Positions 50,701 through 55,680 of a DNA stretch of 64,000 bases are shown here, piece after piece (within the stretch, counting starts at the first letter, position 1; each line of letters begins with the position of its first letter). Both the position numbers and the translations under genes were made by a program. The notes beneath the pieces were generated by a model that was given only the letters and a program-made list of their open reading frames with translations, ran no database searches and was not told the DNA's origin. The DNA comes from Ascidia mentula (Eukaryota > Chordata > Ascidiacea > Phlebobranchia > Ascidiidae): contig OX387200.1 in NCBI GenBank assembly GCA_947561715.1, positions 10,666,501-10,730,500 of the forward strand, given 5' to 3'.

Positions 50701-51943
50701 AGCGGAGAGTTCTTTTGCCTTGACAACAGCGGAGCGTGTTACGGATCTATAATGTTGTGCGACGAATACGTTGGTTGTCAAGCTTTCCAGGTGAGATGTG
50801 AACACACGGCTACATTCATACTAGTGTTAGTGTATTGAGTTTGTACACTTTGTGAAAAACAAATACTTCTCCCTTTGTAGTCAAGATGTATTTTCACAGC
50901 ATATGACCCTATTTTAATTTACAGGCTGATGAAAGCCTGTGCGATGGTTGCCCAATAAACTACTGTAAGAACAATGGTAAATGTTCTCTTTCGGCGAACG
51001 GGGGTCCAACATGTGAATGTGCATCTGGTTTTGTTGGTCAAAGATGTACCAAGAAAAAAGAAGTGACCACCTCGAAACCTCCAGCAGGACTCGATAAAGG
51101 TTGGTTCCCTGTCCTTGATTCATGCAACTAATGTCTCTGTAGAATCTTTAGATAACTTCATTTTGGTTTTGTATCAACCTATTTTAACTTGTATTTCTAG
51201 GAGCAATCGTGGGAATCGTGTTTGGTACAATTATTGGCGTCATCATCATCGTGGCCATCGCCTATACTGTCATGAAGAAACAAGGGTAATATATCGTCCA
51301 ACATAACAATGAAAATGTTTTCCTAACCAGCAACACTTCTTTGGAGTGACACAAGTGAAACTTCAACGTCAATTTCAAATATTACTATTACAACTTTGTG
51401 TCAACGCTTCTAGTTTTAGAAAACATGTTTAGCTTTTTTAAGCATCATCAGTTCTTTTTCAAATAGAAAAAGCTTGATAAAGCGAAACATAATGTTTTCT
51501 GAAACTAGAAGCGTTGACACAAAGTTGTAATAGCAATATTTGAAATCGTCCAACATAAGTAGTTTACCATATTTTTGACGATTCTACTATACGCTTTGCG
51601 TTATGAAAATATATTAATGAACAAGGAATATGAACAGTGTTTTGCAATTTATAACAGACTAAAGGGAAGGCCTGGTATGGGTCTCGCTCGATCGTACGAC
51701 AATCCAATGTTCGATACTCCTTACGGTTCGTCAAGTTTTGGAAAGTCATCAGGTGCACAGCAAGCCACAGAGATGAAAGTATCAAAAATGAGTCGGGAAA
51801 ACAGCGCTGAAGCTGGATTTTCCAACCCCGGCTTCTCGGACGGAGAAAATCTGCAAACTTTCGGAGAAGCGGCGCCAATATACGCCACTTTGGGCAAAGG
51901 ACCATCACGTCAACGCCGTGCGAGCAGTGATACGAGTGCATAG
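2488..51943 (+). CDS. Giant MAM/LDL-receptor-class-A transmembrane protein (3' part of gene, about 149 exons)
   Basis: One multi-exon gene spans almost the whole window. The exons were joined by reading GT-AG sites with consistent phase. They give about 39 MAM domains (the first partial), 21 LDLa modules, one ILEI domain, two FN2 modules, one EGF module, a transmembrane helix and a cytoplasmic tail, about 7,000-7,500 residues. Each MAM usually uses four or five exons: the C.FE..CGW start up to DHT; the GHYMYIEAS strand; the FWYHMYG..GTLNIY strand; a W..G.QG..W strand; and the FEA.RG..GDIAIDD strand. MAM domains are extracellular adhesion folds, and LDLa modules bind calcium and ligands. The nearest known architecture is MALRD1/Diet1, but that protein is far smaller and I do not claim orthology. 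The first exon begins after an acceptor in mid-domain, so the 5' end is outside the window. The following entries give the blocks. Confidence 0.93.
2900..3965 (-). mobile_element. Penelope-like retroelement fragment with GIY-YIG endonuclease
   Basis: The minus strand encodes a GIY-YIG nuclease of the Penelope type. Signature pieces are [27 protein letters not shown] and the upstream Cys/His cluster [11 protein letters not shown]. This domain cuts target DNA during Penelope retrotransposition. Only the 3', endonuclease-bearing part is seen and no reverse-transcriptase motifs are present, so it is a fossil fragment. A hammerhead-like motif lies at its downstream end (2921-2960), as known for the pseudo-LTRs of this family. 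The boundaries are approximate. Confidence 0.85.
2921..2960 (-). ncRNA. Hammerhead ribozyme-like motif of the Penelope element
   Basis: The minus strand has CTGATGA (2950-2956), then a 6-8 bp stem II (GCGAGAT/ATCTCGC, 2933-2948), then GAAA (2929-2932). A one-pair stem III and a C at the cleavage position follow. Stem I is GCAC/GTGC (2957-2960 with 2921-2924). One unpaired A (2949) between the core and stem II departs from the canonical form. Penelope-like elements are known to carry minimal type I hammerheads. Confidence 0.7.
4255..6330 (+). CDS. MAM 2 and MAM 3
   Basis: Exons are 4255-4421, 4478-4715, 4895-5039, 5219-5329, 5780-5940, 6004-6142 and the start of 6313-6554. MAM 2 begins [12 protein letters not shown] and ends GDIAIDDL...GECP; MAM 3 begins [11 protein letters not shown] in the same exon. 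The DHT motif (LDHT, VDHTTG) and [16 protein letters not shown] mark the fold. There is no linker between the domains: the last strand and the next domain start share an exon, a pattern repeated through most of the gene. The exon after the donor at 5940 begins after AAAAAG, an atypical acceptor tract. Confidence 0.9.
6313..9563 (+). CDS. MAM 4, MAM 5 and MAM 6
   Basis: Exons are 6313-6554, 6827-7069, 7224-7449, 7746-7890, 8329-8482, 8607-8697, 8764-8892, 8962-9085, 9264-9390 and 9461-9563. The domain starts are [24 protein letters not shown] and [12 protein letters not shown] Pro/Thr-rich linker ([19 protein letters not shown], about 6360-6415) precedes MAM 4. Splice junctions inside the conserved FW|YHM motif use phase 2 (TG|G), a recurring boundary in this gene. 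Confidence 0.92.
9624..13730 (+). CDS. LDLa 1 - MAM 7 - LDLa 2 - MAM 8 - LDLa 3 - MAM 9
   Basis: Exons are 9624-9716, 10480-10650, 10731-10825, 10930-11095, 11248-11389, 11451-11575, 11710-11818, 11886-12054, 12274-12375, 12436-12630, 12950-13142, 13213-13338, 13394-13539 and the start of 13621-13852. Each LDLa module is split by an intron between its third and fourth cysteine region. LDLa 2 is canonical ([15 protein letters not shown]). LDLa 1 lacks cysteine 3 and the DGSDE signature ([10 protein letters not shown]). A Thr/Pro linker ([13 protein letters not shown]) precedes LDLa 3. MAM 7 and MAM 9 share an opening of the type CGW.D.SS..(A)W. Confidence 0.9.
9717..10479 (+). other. Intron inside LDLa 1, no recognisable content
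   Basis: This 763-bp intron splits LDLa 1 between CDFTK and DCPNN. I see no gene, RNA or repeat in it. Confidence 0.7.
13621..17899 (+). CDS. MAM 10, MAM 11 and MAM 12 (MAM 12 hosts the nested exonuclease gene)
   Basis: Exons are 13621-13852, 13990-14123, 14212-14339, 14411-14588, 14758-14963, 15112-15271, 15416-15506, 15625-15768, 15880-16034, 17387-17511 and 17758-17899. Domain starts are [22 protein letters not shown] and [11 protein letters not shown]. The introns 16035-17386 and 17512-17757 lie inside MAM 12; the first contains an antisense exonuclease gene. MAM 12 ends GDIALDDF, followed by a Thr/Pro linker ([13 protein letters not shown]). Confidence 0.9.
16120..17337 (-). CDS. TREX-like DEDDh 3'-5' exonuclease, single exon, nested in an intron
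   Basis: A 405-residue uninterrupted frame on the minus strand lies wholly within the intron between two MAM 12 exons. The C-terminal half has the three exonuclease motifs of the TREX/DnaQ family: [11 protein letters not shown] (D200, E202), [15 protein letters not shown] (H295, N296, D301) and SHRADEDV (H365, D370). [12 protein letters not shown] and [12 protein letters not shown] lie between them, as in TREX1/2. All four catalytic acids and the histidine are present, so activity is plausible. Residues 1-190 match no domain I can name; pieces such as [11 protein letters not shown] and [16 protein letters not shown] hint at a second, decayed exonuclease fold. The lack of introns in a gene-dense, intron-rich region suggests a retrocopy or a mobile origin. 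The first Met is taken as the start. Confidence 0.85.
   Translation of the reverse strand: MKFPFFNTPTHPLHSARRDKQDHLARNTNWEGRNIKGFFAMEDFAGSYVLINCTTKHISLLAIHAVACLDGDDRIIDRLSLIKKSSQFCMEDRELVNLFLRLQAQPITFVADRSNWDWFRHFLTAESNFTWWDVTADLHETPTIANHDPDEKNFTTLKMMFSKFVSDFRDVSVQNNLRSTNGESSLLIRSNNERVFVFVDLEHSAGYKPQCTTELCMYAVAENSLRGNSIEEILRCDKLVLVVDPKKEIFWKVVELTQLTRDLIRRSKKLPFSNLTPMIEAFLKRQGNNVCLIAHNGKSCDFRILRSDLRTAELPESSIWRKYTCTDTLAAFRRLAKLENPTEKTSFSLSNLLRRYTGENIENSHRADEDVVALIKVVKSKIAVLEFLEVKNFIQAAQATPAVTE
17968..21535 (+). CDS. MAM 13, MAM 14 and MAM 15
   Basis: Exons are 17968-18179, 18292-18456, 18555-18669, 18726-18912, 19084-19268, 19608-19796, 20000-20121, 20283-20443 and 21406-21535. Domain starts are [25 protein letters not shown] and [12 protein letters not shown]. 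The intron after 18179 has a GC donor (AG|GCAAGT) instead of GT; no GT donor gives an open frame into the next exon. MAM 15 lacks the usual TGP..DHT spacing (it reads [15 protein letters not shown]) and its third strand is short. Confidence 0.87.
20444..21405 (+). other. Long intron in MAM 15, no recognisable content
   Basis: The intron is 962 bp, AT-rich and splits the MAM after DTSD. I found no gene, inverted repeat or RNA in it. Confidence 0.7.
21607..25618 (+). CDS. LDLa 4 - MAM 16 - LDLa 5 - MAM 17 - LDLa 6 - MAM 18
   Basis: Exons are 21607-21812, 21919-22075, 22149-22312, 22607-22841, 22999-23134, 23299-23409, 23474-23621, 23994-24186, 24359-24595, 24744-24932, 25049-25196, 25313-25412 and 25482-25618. 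LDLa 5 ([17 protein letters not shown]) and LDLa 6 ([16 protein letters not shown]) keep the calcium-binding acids. LDLa 4 lacks cysteine 3, like LDLa 1. A Thr/Pro linker ([13 protein letters not shown]) precedes LDLa 6. MAM 16 is interrupted by a Cys-rich insert (separate entry). The exon ending at 24932 uses donor GGCTA|GTATGA and rejoins as GYFMHAD. Confidence 0.88.
22175..22680 (+). CDS. Cys-rich insertion inside MAM 16
   Basis: After the MAM strand [12 protein letters not shown], the exon 22149-22312 runs into a segment with eight cysteines (pieces [17 protein letters not shown] and CYPCWAPC). The next exon (22607-22841) starts with about 20 non-MAM residues before the fold resumes at ELSLYIRQN...[14 protein letters not shown]. 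The CCFD piece recalls trefoil domains, but the cysteine spacing does not match that pattern, so I leave the type open. The splice phase is consistent on both sides. Confidence 0.6.
23666..23860. repeat. Foldback element with inverted arms and a hammerhead-like motif
   Basis: The outer 23 bp (23666-23688) are a perfect inverted copy of 23838-23860. Similarity continues inwards with gaps for about 65 bp (GGATTTCGCCTACA against TGTAGGCGAAATC). The right arm carries a hammerhead-like motif (separate entry). The element sits in the intron between the MAM 17 exons ending at 23621 and starting at 23994. Its outer limits are not certain. Confidence 0.75.
23781..23825 (+). ncRNA. Hammerhead ribozyme-like motif in foldback element
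   Basis: The plus strand shows GAAA (stem I), CTGATGA (23785-23791), a short stem II (CCT/AGG), GAAA (23805-23808), a stem III of ATCG/CGT type, an A at the cleavage position, and TTTC closing stem I. Stem II has unpaired bases next to the core, so activity is uncertain. Confidence 0.5.
25838..28727 (+). CDS. MAM 19, MAM 20 and MAM 21
   Basis: Exons are 25838-25964, 26024-26150, 26359-26478, 26542-26660, 26870-27070, 27404-27576, 27798-27999, 28154-28313, 28394-28506 and 28566-28727. Domain starts are [23 protein letters not shown] and [11 protein letters not shown]. No LDLa lies between them. MAM 20 has an unusual [22 protein letters not shown] strand in which the usual FEA.RG is replaced. 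A short TTTA microsatellite (about 27368-27393) lies just before the acceptor at 27403. Confidence 0.9.
28939..30820 (+). CDS. MAM 22 with an ILEI/PANDER (FAM3-like) domain inserted in it
   Basis: Exons are 28939-29124, 29190-29371, 29514-29673, 29734-29862, 29946-30130 and the start of 30676-30931. The MAM opens with [11 protein letters not shown] and reaches YDHTTGVEG. Two exons (29190-29371 and 29514-29673) then encode an ILEI fold: [57 protein letters not shown] and [13 protein letters not shown]. These match the FAM3/POMGNT1/CEMIP type of domain. The MAM resumes after a 50-residue linker at [14 protein letters not shown] and ends [11 protein letters not shown] Thr/Pro linker ([12 protein letters not shown]) precedes the MAM. 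ILEI domains bind glycans or act as secreted factors in known proteins; the role here is not known. Confidence 0.88.
30251..30440. repeat. Hammerhead-bearing foldback repeat
   Basis: The left arm (30251-30272) is repeated inverted at 30397-30419 with one mismatch, enclosing a hammerhead on the minus strand. The right arm continues into a 21-bp tail (30420-30440) whose inverse also starts the copy at 35124. The element sits in the intron 30131-30675 between MAM 22 exons. Confidence 0.8.
30256..30313 (-). ncRNA. Hammerhead ribozyme, near-complete
   Basis: On the minus strand all parts are present. Stem I is GCTGCA/TGCAGC (30308-30313 with 30256-30261). The core is CTGATGA (30301-30307). Stem II is GACCT-TAC-AGGCC with one A.C mismatch. 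GAAA follows, then stem III ACAG/CTGT with a GT-rich loop, and C17 (30262) at the cleavage site. This is a type I arrangement (open at stem I). Confidence 0.78.
30676..32200 (+). CDS. MAM 23 with two fibronectin type II modules inserted
   Basis: Exons are 30676-30931, 31025-31194, 31407-31671, 31798-32007 and the start of 32144-32344. MAM 23 opens [11 protein letters not shown] and reaches [16 protein letters not shown]. Then come FN2 1 ([27 protein letters not shown]) and FN2 2 ([27 protein letters not shown]), joined by a Gly/Thr linker. The MAM resumes at [14 protein letters not shown] and ends GDLAIDDV. Each FN2 has the four cysteines and the WCST motif of the collagen/gelatin-binding family. 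FN2 1 starts at 31171 and FN2 2 ends at 31667. An intron splits FN2 1 after CSFPFEYE. Confidence 0.92.
32008..32143 (+). other. Short intron built around an 18-bp perfect inverted repeat
   Basis: The arms at 32011-32028 and 32109-32126 are perfectly complementary and separated by 80 nt. The left arm starts at intron position +4 and so includes part of the GTAAGT donor. The right arm ends 17 nt before the acceptor. A hairpin would bring both splice sites together and partly cover the donor. It may be a remnant foldback element. Confidence 0.85.
32144..36330 (+). CDS. MAM 24, MAM 25, MAM 26 and MAM 27
   Basis: Exons are 32144-32344, 32412-32517, 32650-32834, 33010-33166, 33226-33419, 33894-34045, 34335-34427, 34526-34664, 34902-35063, 35244-35368, 35453-35684, 35760-35878, 36003-36198 and the start of 36318-36504. 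Domain starts are [36 protein letters not shown] and [14 protein letters not shown] 25 follows a Thr/Pro linker ([14 protein letters not shown]) and has an intron inside its opening motif (ENG|FCYY). No LDLa separates these domains. Confidence 0.88.
35124..35202. repeat. Single-arm copy of the hammerhead repeat
   Basis: The first 21 bp (TGTGCAAAAAAGCCATAATAT) match the inverse of 30420-30440, and the following bases match the 30.25-kb arm through the hammerhead core, where similarity stops. No inverted partner is seen. It lies in the intron 35064-35243. Confidence 0.8.
35152..35202 (-). ncRNA. Hammerhead ribozyme-like motif, stem I incomplete
   Basis: On the minus strand stem II is a perfect 5-bp GACCT/AGGTC with loop TAC. 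GAAA, stem III ACAG/CTGT and C17 are present. The core reads TTGATGA instead of CTGATGA, and the 5' strand of stem I is missing because the repeat ends there. It is probably inactive. Confidence 0.65.
36318..40195 (+). CDS. LDLa 7 - MAM 28 - LDLa 8 - MAM 29 - LDLa 9 - MAM 30 - LDLa 10
   Basis: Exons are 36318-36504, 36578-36681, 36766-36938, 37030-37181, 37307-37465, 37638-37835, 38306-38547, 38825-39026, 39131-39313, 39397-39581, 39651-39768 and 40021-40195. From here to the end an LDLa follows every MAM. Domain starts are [24 protein letters not shown] and [11 protein letters not shown]. LDLa 8 ([16 protein letters not shown]) and LDLa 10 ([16 protein letters not shown]) keep the acidic calcium site. 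A Thr/Pro linker ([14 protein letters not shown]) precedes LDLa 9. MAM 28 has a short fourth strand ([11 protein letters not shown]). The intron 37836-38305 shows nothing recognisable. Confidence 0.9.
40275..43238 (+). CDS. MAM 31 - LDLa 11 - MAM 32 - LDLa 12 - MAM 33 - LDLa 13
   Basis: Exons are 40275-40446, 40504-40620, 40703-40801, 40942-41115, 41249-41432, 41524-41620, 41704-41863, 41922-42046, 42139-42293, 42444-42624, 42710-42863, 42920-42992 and 43056-43238. Domain starts are [22 protein letters not shown] and [11 protein letters not shown]. These MAMs are more diverged than the earlier ones: the FWYHMYG strand reads [22 protein letters not shown] and [10 protein letters not shown]. 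LDLa 12 has an extra cysteine (YDCCDESDE). LDLa 13 is a standard module ([16 protein letters not shown]). Confidence 0.88.
43353..45866 (+). CDS. MAM 34 - LDLa 14 - MAM 35 - LDLa 15
   Basis: Exons are 43353-43479, 43535-43670, 43754-43915, 44017-44230, 44327-44440, 44616-44749, 44818-44979, 45088-45178 and 45696-45866. MAM 34 opens [17 protein letters not shown] with an insertion between its first two cysteines. MAM 35 has lost both opening cysteines: it reads [19 protein letters not shown] where other copies have CDFE..CGW. Its later strands ([17 protein letters not shown]) are normal. LDLa 15 follows a Pro-rich linker ([13 protein letters not shown]). Confidence 0.87.
45241..45600. repeat. 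Terminal-inverted-repeat element (360 bp) with a hammerhead-like motif
   Basis: The ends 45246-45278 and 45563-45595 are inverted copies matching at 31 of 33 positions, and similarity extends weakly to 45241 and 45600. The left arm contains, on the minus strand, CTGATGA (45327-45333), a GGC/GCC stem II, GAAA, and a perfect stem III ACG-TTTTT-CGT. No matching stem I is evident. The element lies in the intron 45179-45695. I find no clear target duplication. Confidence 0.8.
45929..50124 (+). CDS. MAM 36 - LDLa 16 - MAM 37 - LDLa 17 - MAM 38 - LDLa 18 - MAM 39
   Basis: Exons are 45929-46001, 46080-46221, 46319-46546, 46628-46756, 46827-46921, 47055-47263, 47322-47540, 47749-48012, 48174-48294, 48365-48509, 48735-48856, 48931-49087, 49247-49412, 49614-49805 and 49888-50124. 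Domain starts are [33 protein letters not shown] and [15 protein letters not shown]. LDLa 17 has a long final loop ([16 protein letters not shown]). In MAM 39 the last two strands are fused in one exon (49888-50124), where other copies are split after an F-Q codon; an intron has been lost here. Confidence 0.89.
50195..50960 (+). CDS. LDLa 19, LDLa 20 and LDLa 21 (tandem, membrane-proximal)
   Basis: Exons are 50195-50400, 50593-50790 and the start of 50925-51099. This is the only place where LDLa modules are adjacent with no MAM between. LDLa 19 ([16 protein letters not shown]) and LDLa 20 ([16 protein letters not shown]) keep the calcium ligands. LDLa 21 ([17 protein letters not shown]) has lost the SDE signature and probably binds no calcium. 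A Thr/Pro linker ([13 protein letters not shown]) separates the first two. Confidence 0.9.
50925..51943 (+). CDS. EGF module, transmembrane helix and cytoplasmic tail (C-terminus)
   Basis: Exons are 50925-51099, 51201-51285 and 51658-51943. The EGF module has six cysteines ([12 protein letters not shown] to [12 protein letters not shown]). The transmembrane helix is [20 protein letters not shown], followed by the stop-transfer sequence MKKQG. The tail of about 95 residues carries YDNPMF and SNPGF (NPxF endocytic type) and IYATL (YxxL type). It is rich in Ser and ends RRASSDTSA. The topology is type I. The stop is TAG at 51941-51943. The tail suggests adaptor binding and endocytosis, an inference from motif classes only. 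Confidence 0.92.
51307..51544. mobile_element. Foldback insertion with 14-bp target duplication
   Basis: An identical 14-bp sequence, ATCGTCCAACATAA, lies at 51293-51306 and 51545-51558 and flanks 238 bp of inserted sequence. Inside, 51372-51426 and 51492-51546 are inverted repeats matching at 53 of 55 positions (the second runs two bases into the direct repeat). The loop region carries a decayed hammerhead-like core on the minus strand (CTGATGA at 51445-51451, TAAAC instead of GAAAC). The insertion is eight bases downstream of the donor at 51286, in the intron between the transmembrane and tail exons. Confidence 0.82.
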
Positions 51944-52050
51944 ATGTTTGTTACTTTTGATTTGTCTTTTATTTGTTTTTGTTTTAAATTTGGAGCATTG
52001 TATGTTGGATTCGTGCAATATTTTCTAACCGTTTAATTTCATCATTGTGC

Positions 52051-52056
52051 AATAAA
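52051..52056 (+). promoter_or_regulatory. Probable polyadenylation signal of the MAM gene
   Basis: A canonical AATAAA lies 108 bp after the stop codon at 51943, in an AT-rich 3' UTR. Confidence 0.7.
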
Positions 52057-53910
52057 CCGGATAAATAATTAAATGAGCTAAGTAGGAACGCATTATACAT
52101 GATAACAATGATAAGCGTAGGGTTGCATTTCCTAGTCGTGAGCAAAGCCTTATTTCATTTGCATTTCAGTCAAAACACGCTTCCTTTATTAAACTTTTGT
52201 CACCGAACTATACGGTTTTGCCTGCCTGACAGAAAATTTGTTAAAAACAAACTAAATTAATAGTTATTTAAAATATACATGAAAGCTAAATTCAAACTGA
52301 ACAAAGATATTCGTGCGCTCGAGAATTTGTACCTGCTTATCACTCTCTGCCATAACTAGACAACAAAAAGAAAGAATATAGACGTTAAAATGAATCATAG
52401 AGAAAAATGTATTTTTGGAATTGTAGTAGGGAGGTGGTGACATGATATGAAGCAAAGTATTGGTGTGTTAAAAGAGTATGATGTTCGGCACCACGAGGTT
52501 ATGAATTTACATAACATCTATCACAATTTTTTGGGGGGGAAATTAATCTACATTGGTCCTACAAGGAAAGTATTTTTTTTTTATCAAAGAAGCGATTTAC
52601 AAAATAGTGTGAACAATAAGAGGTTGACTAATAAACATTTGGTGACAAGTTCTGGGTTTGGTGGACCTACTCCAAAGCAAATTTTGTTAGTATCTTTGAA
52701 CTTCGAAGACAGTTTCATAATCACATTAACTGCTATGTGGCCATTGTATTATATTTGTGCCCGTATGACGTTTTGGCAGATAGCTTTAGCGAAAAATAGG
52801 CAGCGGAATAGGCCTTGGGAAAATAGCATTACAGCGAGTCACGTGATCTACCGTAAAAAACGCCTTGTATATTTGCATTTTGAAAACAGTTTATTACATT
52901 GTTAATTCGACCATAAATGCTCATAAACCATAAGCCAGATAACTGTTTATTCGTTATCTGCGTGCCTAGTGACAATTTGGCAACATCAACTGAACACGTC
53001 ACTGATAGCAATGTGCAGTCAAGCATAAGAAAATTGCAGCTGATGGGTGGCGCCATCTACCATAAATGAACAGAAAAATTGCCGCTTGCCACCTGATGAC
53101 AATGCTGCTTTTTTTTTACTTACGGTTGATTCCCAGGAGTTGCCAGGAAAAGTCTATGCCTGGCAACTTTAAACTCGACCAAACATAAGGCGCACAAATT
53201 TTCAAGTTATCTTTAAAGTTTAGAAGACAAATTGAAAATGCTGTCCAACATTCCGTGATGTAATTTGGGTCTGATGGGTTCAGGGTAAAGGTTTTTTTTC
53301 AACATTTTTGTTGTGTGCTGCTGTTTTGCTTCTTATGCCTTCATTGTAGCATCAATGAGGAATATTGGAATATTTGATATGATGCTGATAGTTCTATACA
53401 TAGTTTTCAATCTGAGATGCTCGTTGGACATTTGCAAATCAGTGGCATAGTGCAGAAACGTTGATTTTCAATGGTTAAAAAGAACTACCAATGATGATAA
53501 ATGTCCCTGTCATACTATAGTTTGTCTGAGGTAGTCCTTCTAAACCTTTATTGATTGGGCAATATCACAATAACTCAAAATATCTTTCAACTTTTTCAAA
53601 AACAAACTTGAAATGAAATTGGGACTATTGGTTGCAAAACATCACATGAAGTGAATTGTATGATAATTTTATCATCAGCAAGAAGTGCAATTAAATGAAA
53701 AGCTACACTTTTTCATCCATCTTTACTTCACCTATTAATTACACACACTGATCAAACTATTGTGGATATCCATTGTATTTGACATTGTATTACCCCCAAA
53801 AAAGTAAATATGTATTTTTTGGAAGGGTCAAATTGTCTTAAAAAAGTAAACTTGATTTTCTGTTTAAATAACAGCAAGCTTTTATTTGTTGTGTTTCTAC
53901 TGTTCCTCAA
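52057..53910. other. Intergenic region between the MAM gene and RNF25
   Basis: This 1.85-kb stretch is AT-rich. It has an open frame of 152 codons (52447-52905) without recognisable domains. I see no tRNA, clear repeat or promoter motif. It presumably includes the RNF25 promoter. Confidence 0.6.
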
Positions 53911-55680
53911 ATGGATGATGGGGATATTAAGGAAAGGTTTGTTATAGTGCTATTCTTACTGCCAGGCATTGTAAATTTCGAAGGACTGTTCTTCTGGCAT
54001 TAGGTTATGAGATTTTCATTGCACTACCATCCATCGAGACTTCTTCAACCCTTTAAATGGTAGACAAAATGTCTTGTTCAAAAAAAATCTCATAACTTAA
54101 TACCAGAAGAATAGTTCCTTTTAAGGTTTGTTACGTTCAGATCACTGAATTAATTTAGACTAAGTTTAACTTTTTGCAGCATCCATGATGAAGTTATGGT
54201 GCTTGAATCAATTTTTGAGGAAATTGAAGTGACCAAATGTAAAAGGTGATTATAGTGATGGATGAATTATATTTGCATCCTTACATAATTTCTATTTTTA
54301 GTGGGTTCATCTCACAGGTTGGAATCACCGTATTTCCTGCAACTGCTAATAACACTGATGAACAACATGTAAAACTTCAGTTGCAATTTAACATTCCTGA
54401 ACAGGTTTAGTGATGTTACACAAACCAAACTGTTACTTGGTATTTAAATGTGGGTGTTTCAGTATCCCTCTGTCCCAGTAAATGTGGAGTTTCTTACCTC
54501 ACGTGGTTTGTCAGATGTTCATTTAGCAAAACTGAAAGAACTTTTACATCAACATATTGAAGAAAGGCCAGATGAACATATTCTTTTTTCCCTCATTGAA
54601 ATTGCTAAGGATTGCCTTACTCAAAATAATGTACCTGCCTCTCCTTGTCCAATATGCCTTTTCTCATTTAAGGTACAAGATTTGTTTTTAAATGAATAAA
54701 CTGTAGTCCCCCTTATTAAAGTAATCTAAAAATGTTTGCAGAAGTTTGATGTCTTCCTCAAAACAGACTGTTTTCATCACATGCATTCACACTGTATGTG
54801 GCAATACATAGCACACTATGTTGAACAAAAAAAGCAAGAAGTAAATGAGGCAAAGAGAAATGTGAAGCACACACAAACAAATGTTCAAGTTAATAAGGTT
54901 CCATGTCCTGTGTGCAGAGCTATGATTAACTTTGACTTTGAAACACTTAAATCTTCCCCTGAGCCACTTAACGAGGTTGGTAAAAATGTTTGCAAACGTA
55001 ATCCTAATGTTTACAGATTATTCAGTTATTGCTTCATTTTTAGTTAGAGCCAATCGACCGCCAGAAAATGAAACAGAAGATGGAATCAATGAATAAAATT
55101 TATGAAAAACAAAAGTTGTTTGGTGGTTTAATTGATCAGGAGGCAGAGAAAAACAAACATTTACTGTCATCGGTGAGTGACCTATTATCTGTTATGCCAC
55201 TGCTCCGGGAGTGATTTAATGTGTTGTTGGTAGATTGAACAGGCATATGCTGCTTCTTTGGATTCACAAAATTCTGGGTCCCAACCTCGTTCCTCCCAAC
55301 TACCATCTGTACCTCATCAGCCACAAGCTCATGAAGCGCCATCTTCTTCTAACTCTTTAAGACAGGAATACAAAGGTCCTCCTACTTTCAGCAAAGAAAA
55401 ACTTGGCAGGTTGAAGCATCATTATCCAAAAAACTCGACGCATCAAAAACGATTTTTTGGAAAAGCCGATTCAAACACTCGAAGTAAAAATACTTTTAGC
55501 CCCAAAACGCGCCAGGAAGATAAGGCCATGGACCACAACTCACCGGCCCCTAGGGACAATTCCTCTAAACAGAGTGTTAATTCACACTTTCGTCCTGTTG
55601 CAACCAAACATGGATCGTATCCACGAACACATAGGAAAGCTTTTCATTCAGAAGTGAAGCCGCCACCTGGTTTTAACTGA
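53911..55680 (+). CDS. RNF25: RNF25-like E3 ubiquitin ligase (RWD and RING), seven exons
   Basis: Exons 53911-53936, 54180-54245, 54302-54404, 54463-54672, 54742-54975, 55044-55172 and 55234-55680 join in frame to 404 residues (human RNF25 has 459). The N-terminal RWD domain starts IHDEVMVLESIFEEIEVTK and includes the family motif SRGLSD. A RING finger follows: SPCPICLFSF, DCFHHMHSHCMWQYI and KVPCPVCRAMI, with a helical insert rich in Lys and Gln between the two halves, as in RNF25. The segment LFGGLIDQEAEKNKHLLS and the low-complexity C-terminus ending KPPPGFN also fit. RNF25 works with UBE2D/E enzymes in NF-kB signalling and in ubiquitination at stalled ribosomes. The start Met opens a short MDDGDIKES exon. 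Confidence 0.93.
53981..54120. repeat. Foldback (MITE-like) element in RNF25 intron 1
   Basis: The 36-bp arm at 53981-54016 is inverted at 54084-54120 with three substitutions and one indel. The 140-bp element fills most of the 243-bp first intron. It has no coding capacity and no clear target duplication, and I see no hammerhead core in it. Confidence 0.78.

Noticed and set aside
51372-51546. Classical cut-and-paste MITE for the 51.4-kb hairpin
   Set aside because: The direct repeats lie outside the hairpin arms by 65 bp on the left and are 14 bp long, which fits a larger retrotransposed insert better.
52447-52905. Plus-strand frame of 152 codons between the two genes
   Set aside because: It is AT-rich with mixed low-complexity wording and no motif or flanking splice logic. 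I regard it as chance unless transcripts show otherwise.
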